8,924 bases of DNA from Clostridiales bacterium (lineage in GTDB: Bacteria; Bacillota; Clostridia; Oscillospirales; Oscillospiraceae), in contig JAAYWX010000373.1 in NCBI GenBank assembly GCA_012516225.1, positions 1-8,924 of the forward strand, written 5' to 3'. A model generated the notes under the pieces. It had not been told where the DNA came from. It worked only from the letters and a program-made list of their open reading frames with translations, and ran no database searches. Below, in pieces: positions 1 to 7,340 of this stretch. A program made the position numbers and the translations under genes. Position 1 is the first letter of the stretch; the number at the start of each line of letters is the position of its first letter.

Positions 1-6
1 CTACGA

Positions 7-840
7 TTATTTTTTAAATTTCAGGCTTATATCAAGCGATTTTACACTGTGAGTCAGCGCACCGATTGAAATAATATCCACACCGGTAGCTGCAACTTCG
101 GCAAGATTTTTCTCCCCCATGTTTCCGGAAGCCTCTGTAAGTGCCCTGCCGTTTATCAGCTTTACCGCTTCCGCCATCATTTCTATGCTCATGTTGTCAA
201 GCATTATTATATCAGATCCGGCCTCAATCGCCTGCCGCACCTCATCAAGGGTTTCCGTTTCCACTTCAATTTTCATAACATGAGGGACAGAATCCCTTGC
301 CGCTTTTACGGCAGCAGCTATCCCGCCCGCCGCCGCTATATGGTTGTCCTTTATCAATACGCCGTCCGCAAGATTGAAGCGAGGATTATGACCGCCTCCG
401 ACACGCACCGCATATTTTTCAAGTACGCGCAGTCCGGGAGTGGATTTCCTTGTATCCGCAATTTTAGCTTTTGTCCCTGCCACAGACTCAACCGCCTTTG
501 CGGTTGCCGTTGCTGTTCCGGAAAGACGCTGCATAAAGTTAAGAGCAACCCGTTCGCCCGTAAGTATGGCTCTTGACGGACCGCTTAGGGTTGCGATAAT
601 ATCACCTTTATTTACTTTATCACCGTCTTTCTTAAGAGGGGAAAAAACTATTTTCTCATCCACAAGGGCGAAAACTCTCGCTGCTATATCAATCCCGCAT
701 ATCACCCCGTCTTCCTTTGAAAGGAAATAGGCTTCGGAACGATTATCGCAAGGAATACAGCAGTTTGTTGTGATATCTCCGGTTCCAACATCCTCTTTAA
801 GAGCGGACAGGATAATATCGTCAAGCCCGAAAATGTCCAC
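7..840 (-). CDS. nadC: nicotinate-nucleotide pyrophosphorylase (carboxylating), quinolinate phosphoribosyltransferase
   Basis: This cytoplasmic enzyme converts quinolinate plus PRPP into nicotinate mononucleotide, CO2 and PPi, the step that joins de novo synthesis to the common NAD pathway. Numbering from a TTG at 849 (280 residues, normal length), family motifs are EDVGTGDIT (19-27), TGERVALNFMQRLSG (97-111), ADTRKSTPGLR (131-141), GGGHNPR (151-157), LIKDNH (165-170), IEVE (194-197), MLDN (216-219) and SIGALTHS (261-268). The family normally has NHR where this protein reads NPR. Start choice: a GGAGG at 851-855 lies only 1 base from the TTG but 10 bases from an in-frame GTG at 838-840, so I prefer the GTG. 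With the TTG start it would overlap the nadB stop by 4 bases. It is the last gene seen of a nadB-nadC unit. Function is certain at family level; the start is less so. Confidence 0.95.
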   Translation of the reverse strand: MDIFGLDDIILSALKEDVGTGDITTNCCIPCDNRSEAYFLSKEDGVICGIDIAARVFALVDEKIVFSPLKKDGDKVNKGDIIATLSGPSRAILTGERVALNFMQRLSGTATATAKAVESVAGTKAKIADTRKSTPGLRVLEKYAVRVGGGHNPRFNLADGVLIKDNHIAAAGGIAAAVKAARDSVPHVMKIEVETETLDEVRQAIEAGSDIIMLDNMSIEMMAEAVKLINGRALTEASGNMGEKNLAEVAATGVDIISIGALTHSVKSLDISLKFKK

Positions 841-845
841 TTTTT

Positions 846-2387
846 TCAATCCTCCCTGTAATGAGCGCCAACGCTCTCTTTTCTTGCAAGCGCAGCCCTA
901 AGGATTTCCAGTGAAAGAGTAGCAATATTAAGTGTTTCAATATAATTACGTCCGGAGAAGAAGGTTTCCTCAAGTTCGCCGGTTATTTCGGAAATCCGCG
1001 AAATTGCCTTAGTCATGCCTTTTTCATTTCTTAAAACACCGCCGTAATCGTTCATAAGCTGCTGAATTTCGCTTCTTATTTCAGCAAAGTCACGCTTTAC
1101 AACTGGACGTTTTTTTACATCAGGCAGTTTTGAAAACGGAACAGTCTCCATATGCTCAAGCCGTCCATTTATATGTTCGGCGGCCCGTCTACCAAATACA
1201 AGACACTCAAGCATTGAATTGGATGCAAGGCGGTTTGCTCCATGCACACCGGTGGATGCGGCCTCTCCGCAGGCATACAGCCCGTCAACTCCAGTTCTTG
1301 CATCAAGGTCGGTTTCAATTCCTCCTATCAAATAGTGCTGAACGGGACAAACCGGTATCCATGTTTTGCTTATGTCAATTCCACGTTTAAGACATTCATT
1401 AAAAATCGTCGGAAATCTATTTTCAAGGTATTCCCGGGGTTTTGAGGTTATATCTACAAAAACGTGATCCTCGCCGCGCTTCATAAGCTCTCTTGTAATG
1501 GCTCTTGCGACTATGTCCCTTGGGGCAAGCTCATTAAGTTCATGCTGCCCCACCATAAAGCGTATACCATCTGCATTCTTTAAAAGGCCGCCTTCTCCGC
1601 GGACGGACTCGGAAATAAGAAAAGCTCTGTTCTCCCGTTTGTCCGACCACAGTCCTGTCGGATGAAACTGAATAAACTCCATGTTTTTAAGGGATGCTCC
1701 TGCACGTACCGCCGCCGCCAAGCCATCACCCGTTGCGACCGAAGGATTTGTGCTGACTTTATAAATTTGTCCTATGCCTCCGGTTGCAATAACCACATTG
1801 GGCGAATCTATTATATATAGTGTATCAGTGCTGTCCAGTACCGCACAGCCTGTAACCGCGCCGCTATCGTCAGTAAGTATGTCTACACAAAAGTTATGCG
1901 GCATAAAAGTGACGTTTTTGCGCAGTGAAACAAGATGCGCAAGAGCCTTGACGGTTTCGCGTCCTGTTGCATCGCCTCCGGCATGGACAATGCGCCGGCG
2001 TCTGTGCCCTCCTTCGCGCGTAATGTCAAGTTCACCGTCGCTGTCAAGGTCAAAAGGAACGTGCATATCTACAAGCCGGCGGACATCCGAAGGTCCTTCT
2101 GAAACAAGAACTTTTACGGCGGCTTCATCACACAGTCCTGCCCCGGCTATTATCGTATCCTCAAAGTGATACATAGGAGTGTCATCCAGAGAAATTGCGG
2201 CGGCAATTCCGCCCTGTGCAAGCCATGAGTTGCTGACTTCGGCATCTTCTTTTGTAAGAATACAGCAGGAGTGCCTCTCATCAATGTGGAGAGCGGTATA
2301 GAGTCCAGCTATGCCAGCCCCGATTATCAAAACATCAAACTGCAAATGCTGGGTAGTGTCCGAAAAATCATCTGTTGCAAATCGCAT
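846..2387 (-). CDS. nadB: L-aspartate oxidase
   Basis: This FAD flavoprotein oxidises L-aspartate to iminoaspartate, which quinolinate synthase (NadA) condenses with dihydroxyacetone phosphate. In anaerobes fumarate can serve as electron acceptor. The 513 residues show the succinate dehydrogenase/fumarate reductase flavoprotein fold. Visible motifs are the dinucleotide motif GAGIAGLYTAL (23-33), SWLAQGGIAAA (54-64), EGGHRRRRIVHAGGDATG (125-142), FIQFHPTGL (238-246), SESVRGEGG (259-267), ELAPRD (286-291), CPVQHYLIGGI (347-357), ACGEAASTGVHGANRLASNS (372-391) and a C-terminal GAHYRED. R290, H351 and R386 are the likely substrate and catalytic residues. LAspO rather than fumarate reductase is supported by the GGHRRRRIVHAGGDATG block and by the nadC neighbour. 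The ATG is preceded by TGAGG about 10 bases upstream and by a good promoter. Its stop overlaps the longest reading of nadC. Confidence 0.96.
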   Translation of the reverse strand: MRFATDDFSDTTQHLQFDVLIIGAGIAGLYTALHIDERHSCCILTKEDAEVSNSWLAQGGIAAAISLDDTPMYHFEDTIIAGAGLCDEAAVKVLVSEGPSDVRRLVDMHVPFDLDSDGELDITREGGHRRRRIVHAGGDATGRETVKALAHLVSLRKNVTFMPHNFCVDILTDDSGAVTGCAVLDSTDTLYIIDSPNVVIATGGIGQIYKVSTNPSVATGDGLAAAVRAGASLKNMEFIQFHPTGLWSDKRENRAFLISESVRGEGGLLKNADGIRFMVGQHELNELAPRDIVARAITRELMKRGEDHVFVDITSKPREYLENRFPTIFNECLKRGIDISKTWIPVCPVQHYLIGGIETDLDARTGVDGLYACGEAASTGVHGANRLASNSMLECLVFGRRAAEHINGRLEHMETVPFSKLPDVKKRPVVKRDFAEIRSEIQQLMNDYGGVLRNEKGMTKAISRISEITGELEETFFSGRNYIETLNIATLSLEILRAALARKESVGAHYRED

Positions 2388-2422
2388 TGCGGCAACGCCT
2401 CACAAAAAATATTGTAACACTT

Positions 2423-2451
2423 ATTGTACCAAGCAGAACCCCATTTTTCAA
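2423..2451 (-). promoter_or_regulatory. predicted sigma-A promoter for nadB-nadC
   Basis: On the minus strand TTGAAA (2446-2451) and TACAAT (2423-2428) are separated by exactly 17 bases, each one base off consensus. Transcription would begin about 30 bases before the nadB ATG. A second TACAAT lies at 2411-2416, 12 bases downstream of the first, and an imperfect ACA-N5-TGT dyad (2417-2427) abuts the -10. These could be part of an operator for an NAD-responsive repressor such as NiaR, but the match is too short to assign. The strong -35/-10 pair suggests nadBC can be expressed independently of the leucine genes. Confidence 0.7.
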
Positions 2452-2505
2452 CAGCAAATTTTATTTTATGCAGGTTTAACCGTGTTACTCTCAGTTGCCC
2501 GCAAA

Positions 2506-3576
2506 TTAAATTCTGAAGCAGATTTCCCGCCCTATTTCCCTGCATCCGAGCTGTATTTTTCCTTCACTTATCATATCTCCTGTGCGGAACCCCGCCTTTA
2601 GGACTGCATCGACCGCATCTTCGACAGCTTTTGCTTCTTCCAGCATATTGAATGAATAGCGCAGCATCATTGCCGCGGAAAGTATCATGCCGATAGGGTT
2701 TGCGGCATTTGTACCGGCAATGTCCGGAGCGCTGCCATGTATAGGTTCATAAAGCCCTCGCGTACCGTCCCCCAGGCTGCTGGACGGAATCATGCCTATT
2801 GAACCCGTTATCATGCTTGCCTCATCAGAAAGAATATCTCCGAAAAGGTTTTCCGTAACAATAACGTCAAACTGGGAAGGATCGCGCACTATCTGCATAG
2901 CGCAATTATCTACATACATATGTGAAAGTCTCACATCGGGATAATTTTCAGCAACTTTTGTAACTGTTTTGCGCCACAACTTAGAACTGTCCAGCACATT
3001 TGCCTTATCGACGGAGCAAACAGATTTACGTCGTTTCCGTGCCGTCTGAAATGCAACGTGGGCAATTCGCTCTATTTCATGCTCTGAATATCCCATTATA
3101 TCCTGAGCGTAAAATTCGCCGTCCAGCTTTTCAGTTTTATGTTCTCCGAAATAAGCTCCCCCGATAAGTTCCCTGACAACCACAAAATCTATTCCATTTT
3201 GAGTTATTGAGGGTTTCAGCGGACTTGCTTCTCGCAGTTCATCGAAGAGTTTTGCTGGACGTATATTGGCATAAAGTCCCATTGCGGAGCGCAGGCGCAA
3301 CAGCCCCGCTTCCGGACGCTTTTCCTTTGGCACACTGTCCCATTTCGGGCCTCCTACAGCAGAGAGCCGGACGCTGTCCGACTGCAGACAGGTATCAAGG
3401 CTGGACTGCGGAAGAGGTTCACCGAACTTATCAATGGCTTCTCCTCCCATTGGAGCTTCCTTATATATAAATGTATGTCCAAATTTTTCAGCTACTTTGT
3501 CGAGAACGGCAACTGTCTGCTCCATGATTTCAGGGCCTATGCAATCTCCTCGAATAACCGCAATGTTTTTAATCAT
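2506..3576 (-). CDS. leuB: 3-isopropylmalate dehydrogenase
   Basis: This NAD-dependent cytoplasmic enzyme oxidises and decarboxylates 3-isopropylmalate to 4-methyl-2-oxopentanoate, the last dedicated step before transamination to leucine. At 356 residues it has the usual family length. Family features are GGPKWD (75-80), LLRLRSAMGLYANIRP (92-107) with the substrate arginines, VVVRELIGGAYFG (132-144) including Y142, K191 in SVDKANVL, D223 in MYVDNCAMQ, D247 and D251 in NLFGDILSDEAS (metal ligands), and the NAD-binding EPIHGSAPDIAGTNAANP (277-294). The N-terminal signature reads IRGDCIGPEI (8-17) where IPGDGIGPEI is typical, so a usual Gly is Cys here. The ATG overlaps the leuD end by 8 bases, with a G-rich weak Shine-Dalgarno stretch about 9 bases upstream, consistent with translational coupling. 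Confidence 0.96.
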   Translation of the reverse strand: MIKNIAVIRGDCIGPEIMEQTVAVLDKVAEKFGHTFIYKEAPMGGEAIDKFGEPLPQSSLDTCLQSDSVRLSAVGGPKWDSVPKEKRPEAGLLRLRSAMGLYANIRPAKLFDELREASPLKPSITQNGIDFVVVRELIGGAYFGEHKTEKLDGEFYAQDIMGYSEHEIERIAHVAFQTARKRRKSVCSVDKANVLDSSKLWRKTVTKVAENYPDVRLSHMYVDNCAMQIVRDPSQFDVIVTENLFGDILSDEASMITGSIGMIPSSSLGDGTRGLYEPIHGSAPDIAGTNAANPIGMILSAAMMLRYSFNMLEEAKAVEDAVDAVLKAGFRTGDMISEGKIQLGCREIGREICFRI

Positions 3577-4066
3577 CTTTTTTTGCCCCCGTAATAGATG
3601 CCATAAGGCCGCCTTTTGCTATCATGTCTTTTATAAAATCCGGAAAAGGCTGAGCCTGATATTCTTCTTTTTTGGTAACGTTCGTTATTATTCCGGTATC
3701 AAAGTCTATATTAACCTCGTCGCCTTCATCAATTCTATCGCTTGCTTTTTCGCATTCCAAGATAGCAAGACCGATATTTATAGCGTTTCTGTAGAATATT
3801 CGTGCAAAGCTCTTAGCAATAACGCAGGAAATACCGCTTGCTTTTATTGCTATGGGCGCATGTTCCCTTGATGAGCCGCAGCCGAAGTTTACGCCTGCGA
3901 CCATAATATCCCCCTGTTTCACCCTTCCGGTGAATGTCTTGTCGATATCCTCCATGCAGTGGGCCGCCAATTCGTTGGGGTTCTGCGTTGCAAGATATCT
4001 GGCAGGAATTATTACGTCAGTGTCTATATGGTCGCCGTACTTTATAGCTCTGCCGTGTGCTTTCAT
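3569..4066 (-). CDS. leuD: 3-isopropylmalate dehydratase small subunit
   Basis: This is the swivel-domain subunit that pairs with LeuC to isomerise 2-isopropylmalate to 3-isopropylmalate. It has 165 residues, the short form found in clostridia and archaea rather than the roughly 200-residue enterobacterial form, and it fits the 422-residue LeuC beside it. Motifs are GDHIDTDVIIPARYL (11-25) and NFGCGSSREHAPIAI (60-74), the substrate-binding loop shared with aconitase-like small subunits. The ATG overlaps the leuC stop as ATGA, and an AAGGAGG lies about 10 bases upstream inside the leuC 3' end, so translation is probably coupled and the subunits made in step. The homoaconitase small subunit is the main look-alike; the intact leu operon argues for LeuD. 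Confidence 0.96.
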   Translation of the reverse strand: MKAHGRAIKYGDHIDTDVIIPARYLATQNPNELAAHCMEDIDKTFTGRVKQGDIMVAGVNFGCGSSREHAPIAIKASGISCVIAKSFARIFYRNAINIGLAILECEKASDRIDEGDEVNIDFDTGIITNVTKKEEYQAQPFPDFIKDMIAKGGLMASITGAKKDD

Positions 4067-5331
4067 TCTCCCATTACCTCCTTAGGATGGCTGATGTGTC
4101 CGGTAACCGCACTTGCGGCCGCAACAGCGGGAGAAGCAAGATAAACCTCGCTTTCCACATGCCCCATGCGCCCCACAAAATTGCGGTTAGTCGTGGAAAC
4201 CGCCCTTTCTCCGGCGGCGAGAATTCCCATATGTCCACCAAGGCATGGCCCGCAGGTAGGCGTTGAAACTATGCAGCCAGCCTCCATAAATATTTTTGCA
4301 TATCCGCGCTCTATGCATTCCATATAGATTTCAGGGGTTGCGGGTATAACGATCGCCCGCAGTCCCTTCTTAATATGTCTGCCTTTTAAAATTTCGGCCG
4401 CCGCCGCCATATCCTCTATGTTTCCGTTGGTACAGGAACCGATGACGACCTGATCAATTTCGATATTTCTTCCATCTTCCGCAGGATGAGTTTTTTCCGG
4501 CAGATGCGGCCACGCCACAGTGCACGGAATCTCAGAAAGGTCGAGATCTATCGTTCTTGTATATTCCGCGTCAGAATCCGCTTCATAAGCTCTCCACGCA
4601 CGGTTGCAGCGTCCCTCCATATATCTGCGGGTAATATCGTCAACCGCGAATATTCCGTTCTTAGCTCCTGCCTCAATCGCCATATTGGATATTGTAAGCC
4701 TGTCGCTCATTGTAAGGTCGGCAAGCCCTTCGCCGGAAAACTCCAATGACTGGTACAGTGCCCCGTCAACTCCGATCATTCCGATAAGATGAAGAATTAC
4801 GTCCTTTCCGCTGACCCATTTGCGTTTTTTTCCTGTAACATTGATTTTAATAGCGGACGGAACTTTAACCCATGTTTCCCCCGTTGCCATTGCCGCAGCC
4901 ATATCCGTTGAGCCGACTCCGGTCGAAAATGCGCCGATAGCGCCGTATGTGCATGTATGGCTGTCGGCTCCGATGGCAGCCTCTCCGGGAGCTATAAGTC
5001 CTTTTTCAGGAATCAGAGCATGCTCAATTCCCATTTCTCCAACATCATAAAAATGTTCTATATCGAAACGCTTTGCAAAATTACGGCATTTCTTGCAGCT
5101 TTCAGCCGCTTTAATGTCCTTGTTCGGTGCAAAGTGATCCATGACAAGCACTATGCGAGCACTGTCGGTAATCTTATCAAATCCGGCGCCTGAAAACTCG
5201 TTTATGGCAACTGGTGCGGTAATGTCATTTCCGAGTATGAGATCCAGCTTTGCCTTTATAAGCTGGCCCGCCGAAACATACGGCAGCCCTGCGTGCGCGG
5301 CAAGAATTTTCTGGGTCATAGTCATTCCCAT
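4063..5331 (-). CDS. leuC: 3-isopropylmalate dehydratase large subunit
   Basis: This catalytic subunit of isopropylmalate isomerase carries a [4Fe-4S] cluster and is expected to be oxygen-sensitive. The 422 residues match the short LeuC/homoaconitase-type class rather than the roughly 466-residue enterobacterial class. The start reads MGMTMTQKILAAHAG, the usual N-terminus of this class. Other motifs are VMDHFAPN (63-70), IGADSHTCTYGAIG (120-133), STGVGSTDMA (136-145), the cluster ligands C300 in GSCTNG and C360/C363 in TCGPCLGGHMG, and TNRNFVGRMG (381-390). The ATG at 5331 has AAGGA about 10 bases upstream; in-frame ATGs at 5325 and 5319 are farther from it. It follows leuA by 78 bases and overlaps leuD by 4. 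Neighbours point to isopropylmalate rather than homoaconitate. Confidence 0.97.
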   Translation of the reverse strand: MGMTMTQKILAAHAGLPYVSAGQLIKAKLDLILGNDITAPVAINEFSGAGFDKITDSARIVLVMDHFAPNKDIKAAESCKKCRNFAKRFDIEHFYDVGEMGIEHALIPEKGLIAPGEAAIGADSHTCTYGAIGAFSTGVGSTDMAAAMATGETWVKVPSAIKINVTGKKRKWVSGKDVILHLIGMIGVDGALYQSLEFSGEGLADLTMSDRLTISNMAIEAGAKNGIFAVDDITRRYMEGRCNRAWRAYEADSDAEYTRTIDLDLSEIPCTVAWPHLPEKTHPAEDGRNIEIDQVVIGSCTNGNIEDMAAAAEILKGRHIKKGLRAIVIPATPEIYMECIERGYAKIFMEAGCIVSTPTCGPCLGGHMGILAAGERAVSTTNRNFVGRMGHVESEVYLASPAVAAASAVTGHISHPKEVMGE

Positions 5332-5380
5332 GCTATTTCAGTCCTTTCAAATTGTCTGCAGACGGAAGTTTGTATCTTGC

Positions 5381-5399
5381 TCAGATAATATATATCTGA
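5381..5399 (-). repeat. perfect inverted repeat in the leuA-leuC spacer
   Basis: TCAGATA (5381-5387) and TATCTGA (5393-5399) form a perfect 7-base-pair hairpin with a 5-base loop, ten bases after the leuA stop. No T-run follows it in the direction of transcription, and the AT-rich stem is weak, so it is unlikely to be a terminator. It may be an mRNA processing or stability element between leuA and leuCDB, or simply chance in AT-rich DNA. Confidence 0.4.
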
Positions 5400-5409
5400 A
5401 AATATCTTT

Positions 5410-6915
5410 TTATTTTGACCCGACAATTTTGTTTATACCATTGATATAAGCGCGTATTGCCGATTCTATAACGTCCGTCGACAGCCCGCAGCCGGTATAA
5501 ATTTCATCGCCGAACCGAATTTTGACAACCGCTTCGCCCATGGCATCTTCTCCGTCCGTAACCGCGTTCAGACTGAAATTTTCAAGGGCGACATCAAGCC
5601 CAGTAATACGGTCAACGGCTTTAAAGGCGGCGTCCACAGGACCGGAGCCTATTGCCACTTCTTCAAAAACTTCATCGTTTTTCTTTATTTTTACACATGC
5701 GATGTTTGTAATATCCTTGCCGGTGCTGACGACATGGCTGATCAGCTCATATGTTTCGGCAACCGTGCGGGCTCTCGATAAAGCAAGCGCTTCAATATCA
5801 TGGTCCGTAAGAGTTTTTTTCTTATCAGCAAGAGCTTTGAAACGAACAAAAATTTCATCCAAATCTTCTTTGCTGACTTCGTATCCAAGCTGGCTGAGCC
5901 TATCCCGCAGTGCATGCTTACCGCTGTGCTTTCCCAAAACCATAGAGTTCTGCGGAAGTCCTATGTCCGAGGGCTTCATAATCTCATAGGTCAAAGAGTT
6001 TGCGATAACACCATGCTGGTGAATTCCGCTCTCATGGGCAAAAGCGTTTGCCCCGACTATAGACTTGCTGGGCGATATCGGCACTCCTGTTATTGAAGAC
6101 AAAAGTTTGCTGGTCTTATAAATCTGCTGAGTATTTACGCCCGTTTCCATCTGGAAATATTCCCTGCGGGTTTTAAGTGCCATCACTATTTCCTCAAGGC
6201 TTGCATTTCCGGCGCGCTCCCCTATGCCGTTTACAGTACATTCAACTTGTGTTGCGCCAGCTCTCAGACATGCGAGCGAATTGGCAACCGCCATTCCGAG
6301 ATCATCATGGCAGTGGGCAGAAATATCAACATTTTCTATCCCTTCCGTATTGGTGCGGAGGTAAGTTATCAGGTCGAACATTTCCTGAGGGGTCGAATAT
6401 CCTACAGTATCGGGAACATTTAATACAGTGGCTCCCGCCTTGATGGCCGCGGCATAACATTGGGAGAGAAATGCCCAATCGGAGCGCGAGGCATCCTCCG
6501 CAGAAAACTCAACGTCATCACACAGCGATTTTGCATAGGCGACGTGCTTTGCAATGCTTTCCAGAACCTGCTCTCGGGTCATTTTCAGCTTATACTCCAT
6601 GTGTATGTCGCTGGTTGCGAGGAAGACGTGAATGCGCGGGTACTTCGCACATTTAACGGCATTCCACGCGGCGTCAATGTCTCCCTGTGTGCAGCGGGCG
6701 AGACTTGCCACCTTGCAGTTTTGTACGGTTTTGGAGATAGCCTCAACGCTCCTGAAGTCTTCCGGAGAAGCGATTGCAAAGCCGGCCTCTATAACATCAA
6801 CACCAAGCGCATCAAGCTGCCGGGCCATCTGCAGTTTTTCCGAAAGATTCATGCTGCATCCCGGGGACTGTTCGCCGTCGCGCAGGGTGGTGTCGAACAC
6901 CTTTATTCTTCTCAT
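5410..6915 (-). CDS. leuA: 2-isopropylmalate synthase
   Basis: This enzyme condenses 2-ketoisovalerate with acetyl-CoA to 2-isopropylmalate, the committed step to leucine. The 501 residues cover the whole two-domain form. The TIM barrel shows FDTTLRDGEQSPG (7-19), metal ligands D8, H201 and H203 in HCHDD, N237 in NGIGERAGNASLEE (229-242), and HESGIHQHG (294-302). The linker has VLGKHSGKHAL (326-336). The C-terminal LeuA dimer/regulatory domain has AIGSGPVDAAFKAVD (421-435) and TGCGLSTDVIESAIRAYI (474-491), where leucine feedback inhibition normally acts. Citramalate synthase is the main alternative, but the leuCDB neighbours and the Leu T-box leader favour LeuA. The ATG has AAGGAGG (6923-6929 on the complement) 7 bases upstream. 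It is the first gene of the leucine operon. Confidence 0.97.
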   Translation of the reverse strand: MRRIKVFDTTLRDGEQSPGCSMNLSEKLQMARQLDALGVDVIEAGFAIASPEDFRSVEAISKTVQNCKVASLARCTQGDIDAAWNAVKCAKYPRIHVFLATSDIHMEYKLKMTREQVLESIAKHVAYAKSLCDDVEFSAEDASRSDWAFLSQCYAAAIKAGATVLNVPDTVGYSTPQEMFDLITYLRTNTEGIENVDISAHCHDDLGMAVANSLACLRAGATQVECTVNGIGERAGNASLEEIVMALKTRREYFQMETGVNTQQIYKTSKLLSSITGVPISPSKSIVGANAFAHESGIHQHGVIANSLTYEIMKPSDIGLPQNSMVLGKHSGKHALRDRLSQLGYEVSKEDLDEIFVRFKALADKKKTLTDHDIEALALSRARTVAETYELISHVVSTGKDITNIACVKIKKNDEVFEEVAIGSGPVDAAFKAVDRITGLDVALENFSLNAVTDGEDAMGEAVVKIRFGDEIYTGCGLSTDVIESAIRAYINGINKIVGSK

Positions 6916-6922
6916 TTTAAAT

Positions 6923-6929
6923 CCTCCTT
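6923..6929 (-). promoter_or_regulatory. leuA ribosome binding site
   Basis: A full AAGGAGG sits 7 bases before the leuA ATG and fixes that start. It lies just beyond the T-box terminator, so it is transcribed only when the terminator is bypassed. Confidence 0.85.
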
Positions 6930-6953
6930 ATGGTAAAAATTGAGGGGATAAAC

Positions 6954-6989
6954 AAAAAAGCTCCGTCTTCCCTGACAGAAGACGAAGCT
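6954..6989 (-). terminator. T-box-controlled intrinsic terminator of the leuA leader
   Basis: On the minus strand AGCTTCGTCTTC (6978-6989) pairs with GAAGACGGAGCT (6959-6970) in a 12-base-pair stem with one G-U pair and a 7-base loop, followed by a run of six T. The 5' arm overlaps bases that can instead pair with the T-box element (CGGAG with CTTCG), the usual switch between termination and antitermination. Confidence 0.92.
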
Positions 6990-7226
6990 GAAACTCCGCG
7001 GTACCACTTCAATTGGCAGATGACTGCCCCCTTTCAATATCTCAAAAGAAATATCGCCTCTTTGGTAACGGTGAGGACACCCGTTCGCACCTACAGCCGC
7101 ACACGCAGCTTTCAGCTGACTGCTCGAGGGTGAGTTCGCCGAATCTTAGCATACCGTTTCACACCAAACAACGGCTCTCTGAATGCATCGAAAGGCTTTG
7201 TCCCTGTCATCGCATTTGATTTATTG
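6954..7226 (-). ncRNA. T-box leader, leucine specifier (CTC), controlling leuACDB
   Basis: This cis-acting leader RNA senses uncharged tRNA-Leu and allows read-through into leuA when leucine is short. On the minus strand, Stem I shows the AG-bulge/distal-loop block (CAGAGAGCCG followed by GGTG and a closing ACGG, within about 7146-7181). A specifier loop then reads GGCGAA-CTC-ACC, with the codon CTC (Leu) at 7132-7134. A Stem III-like hairpin ATATTTC-TTTT-GAGATAT lies at 7037-7054. The T-box sequence GAAGTGGTACCGCGGAG is at 6994-7010; its TGGT would pair with an ACCA tRNA end, fitting the A discriminator of tRNA-Leu. The terminator follows directly. The 5' end is set from the predicted promoter and is approximate. 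The specifier and the downstream gene agree, which supports the codon reading. Confidence 0.95.
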
Positions 7227-7232
7227 TGTTAA

Positions 7233-7261
7233 AGAGTACAAGAGTTTTTCATTTTTGTCAA
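7233..7261 (-). promoter_or_regulatory. predicted sigma-A promoter for the leu operon
   Basis: On the minus strand a perfect -35 TTGACA (7256-7261) is followed after 17 bases by TACTCT (7233-7238), a weak -10 sharing three of six bases with TATAAT. The position is right for a transcript beginning near 7226, just before T-box Stem I. The weak -10 leaves some doubt about the exact hexamer. Confidence 0.65.
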
Positions 7262-7266
7262 GAGAA

Positions 7267-7281
7267 AAATCTTAGAAAATT
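7267..7281 (-). promoter_or_regulatory. possible CodY-like box upstream of the leuA promoter
   Basis: The minus strand reads AATTTTCTAAGATTT, three mismatches from the CodY consensus AATTTTCWGAAAATT, with a perfect left half. It ends 5 bases upstream of the leuA -35. CodY controls branched-chain amino acid genes in many Bacillota. In such AT-rich DNA three mismatches can occur by chance, and an UP element is an equally good reading. Confidence 0.25.
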
Positions 7282-7286
7282 TTATA

Positions 7287-7315
7287 TTGCCCACCAATTT
7301 GGGAAACAATATAAT
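7287..7315 (+). promoter_or_regulatory. possible extra promoter in the divergent spacer
   Basis: TTGCCC (7287-7292), 17 bases, then a perfect TATAAT (7310-7315). The -35 matches only three bases. If active it would transcribe rightward into the ilvB promoter and T-box. No gene starts between it and the ilvB leader. Confidence 0.25.
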
Positions 7316-7340
7316 CACAAGGCACAAAATCCAAGTGAAA

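Noticed and set aside
1774..2169. 131-codon plus-strand frame opposite nadB
   Set aside because: It is a low-complexity Ser/Pro-rich shadow of the nadB reading frame with no start signal.
2460..2505. Terminator after leuB
   Set aside because: A GCGGG/CCTGC pairing is possible but has a large interrupted loop and is followed by an A-rich, not T-rich, stretch.
6930..7219. Short plus-strand frames opposite the leuA leader
   Set aside because: They are antisense to the Leu T-box; the sequence is explained by RNA structure and lacks a good Shine-Dalgarno site.
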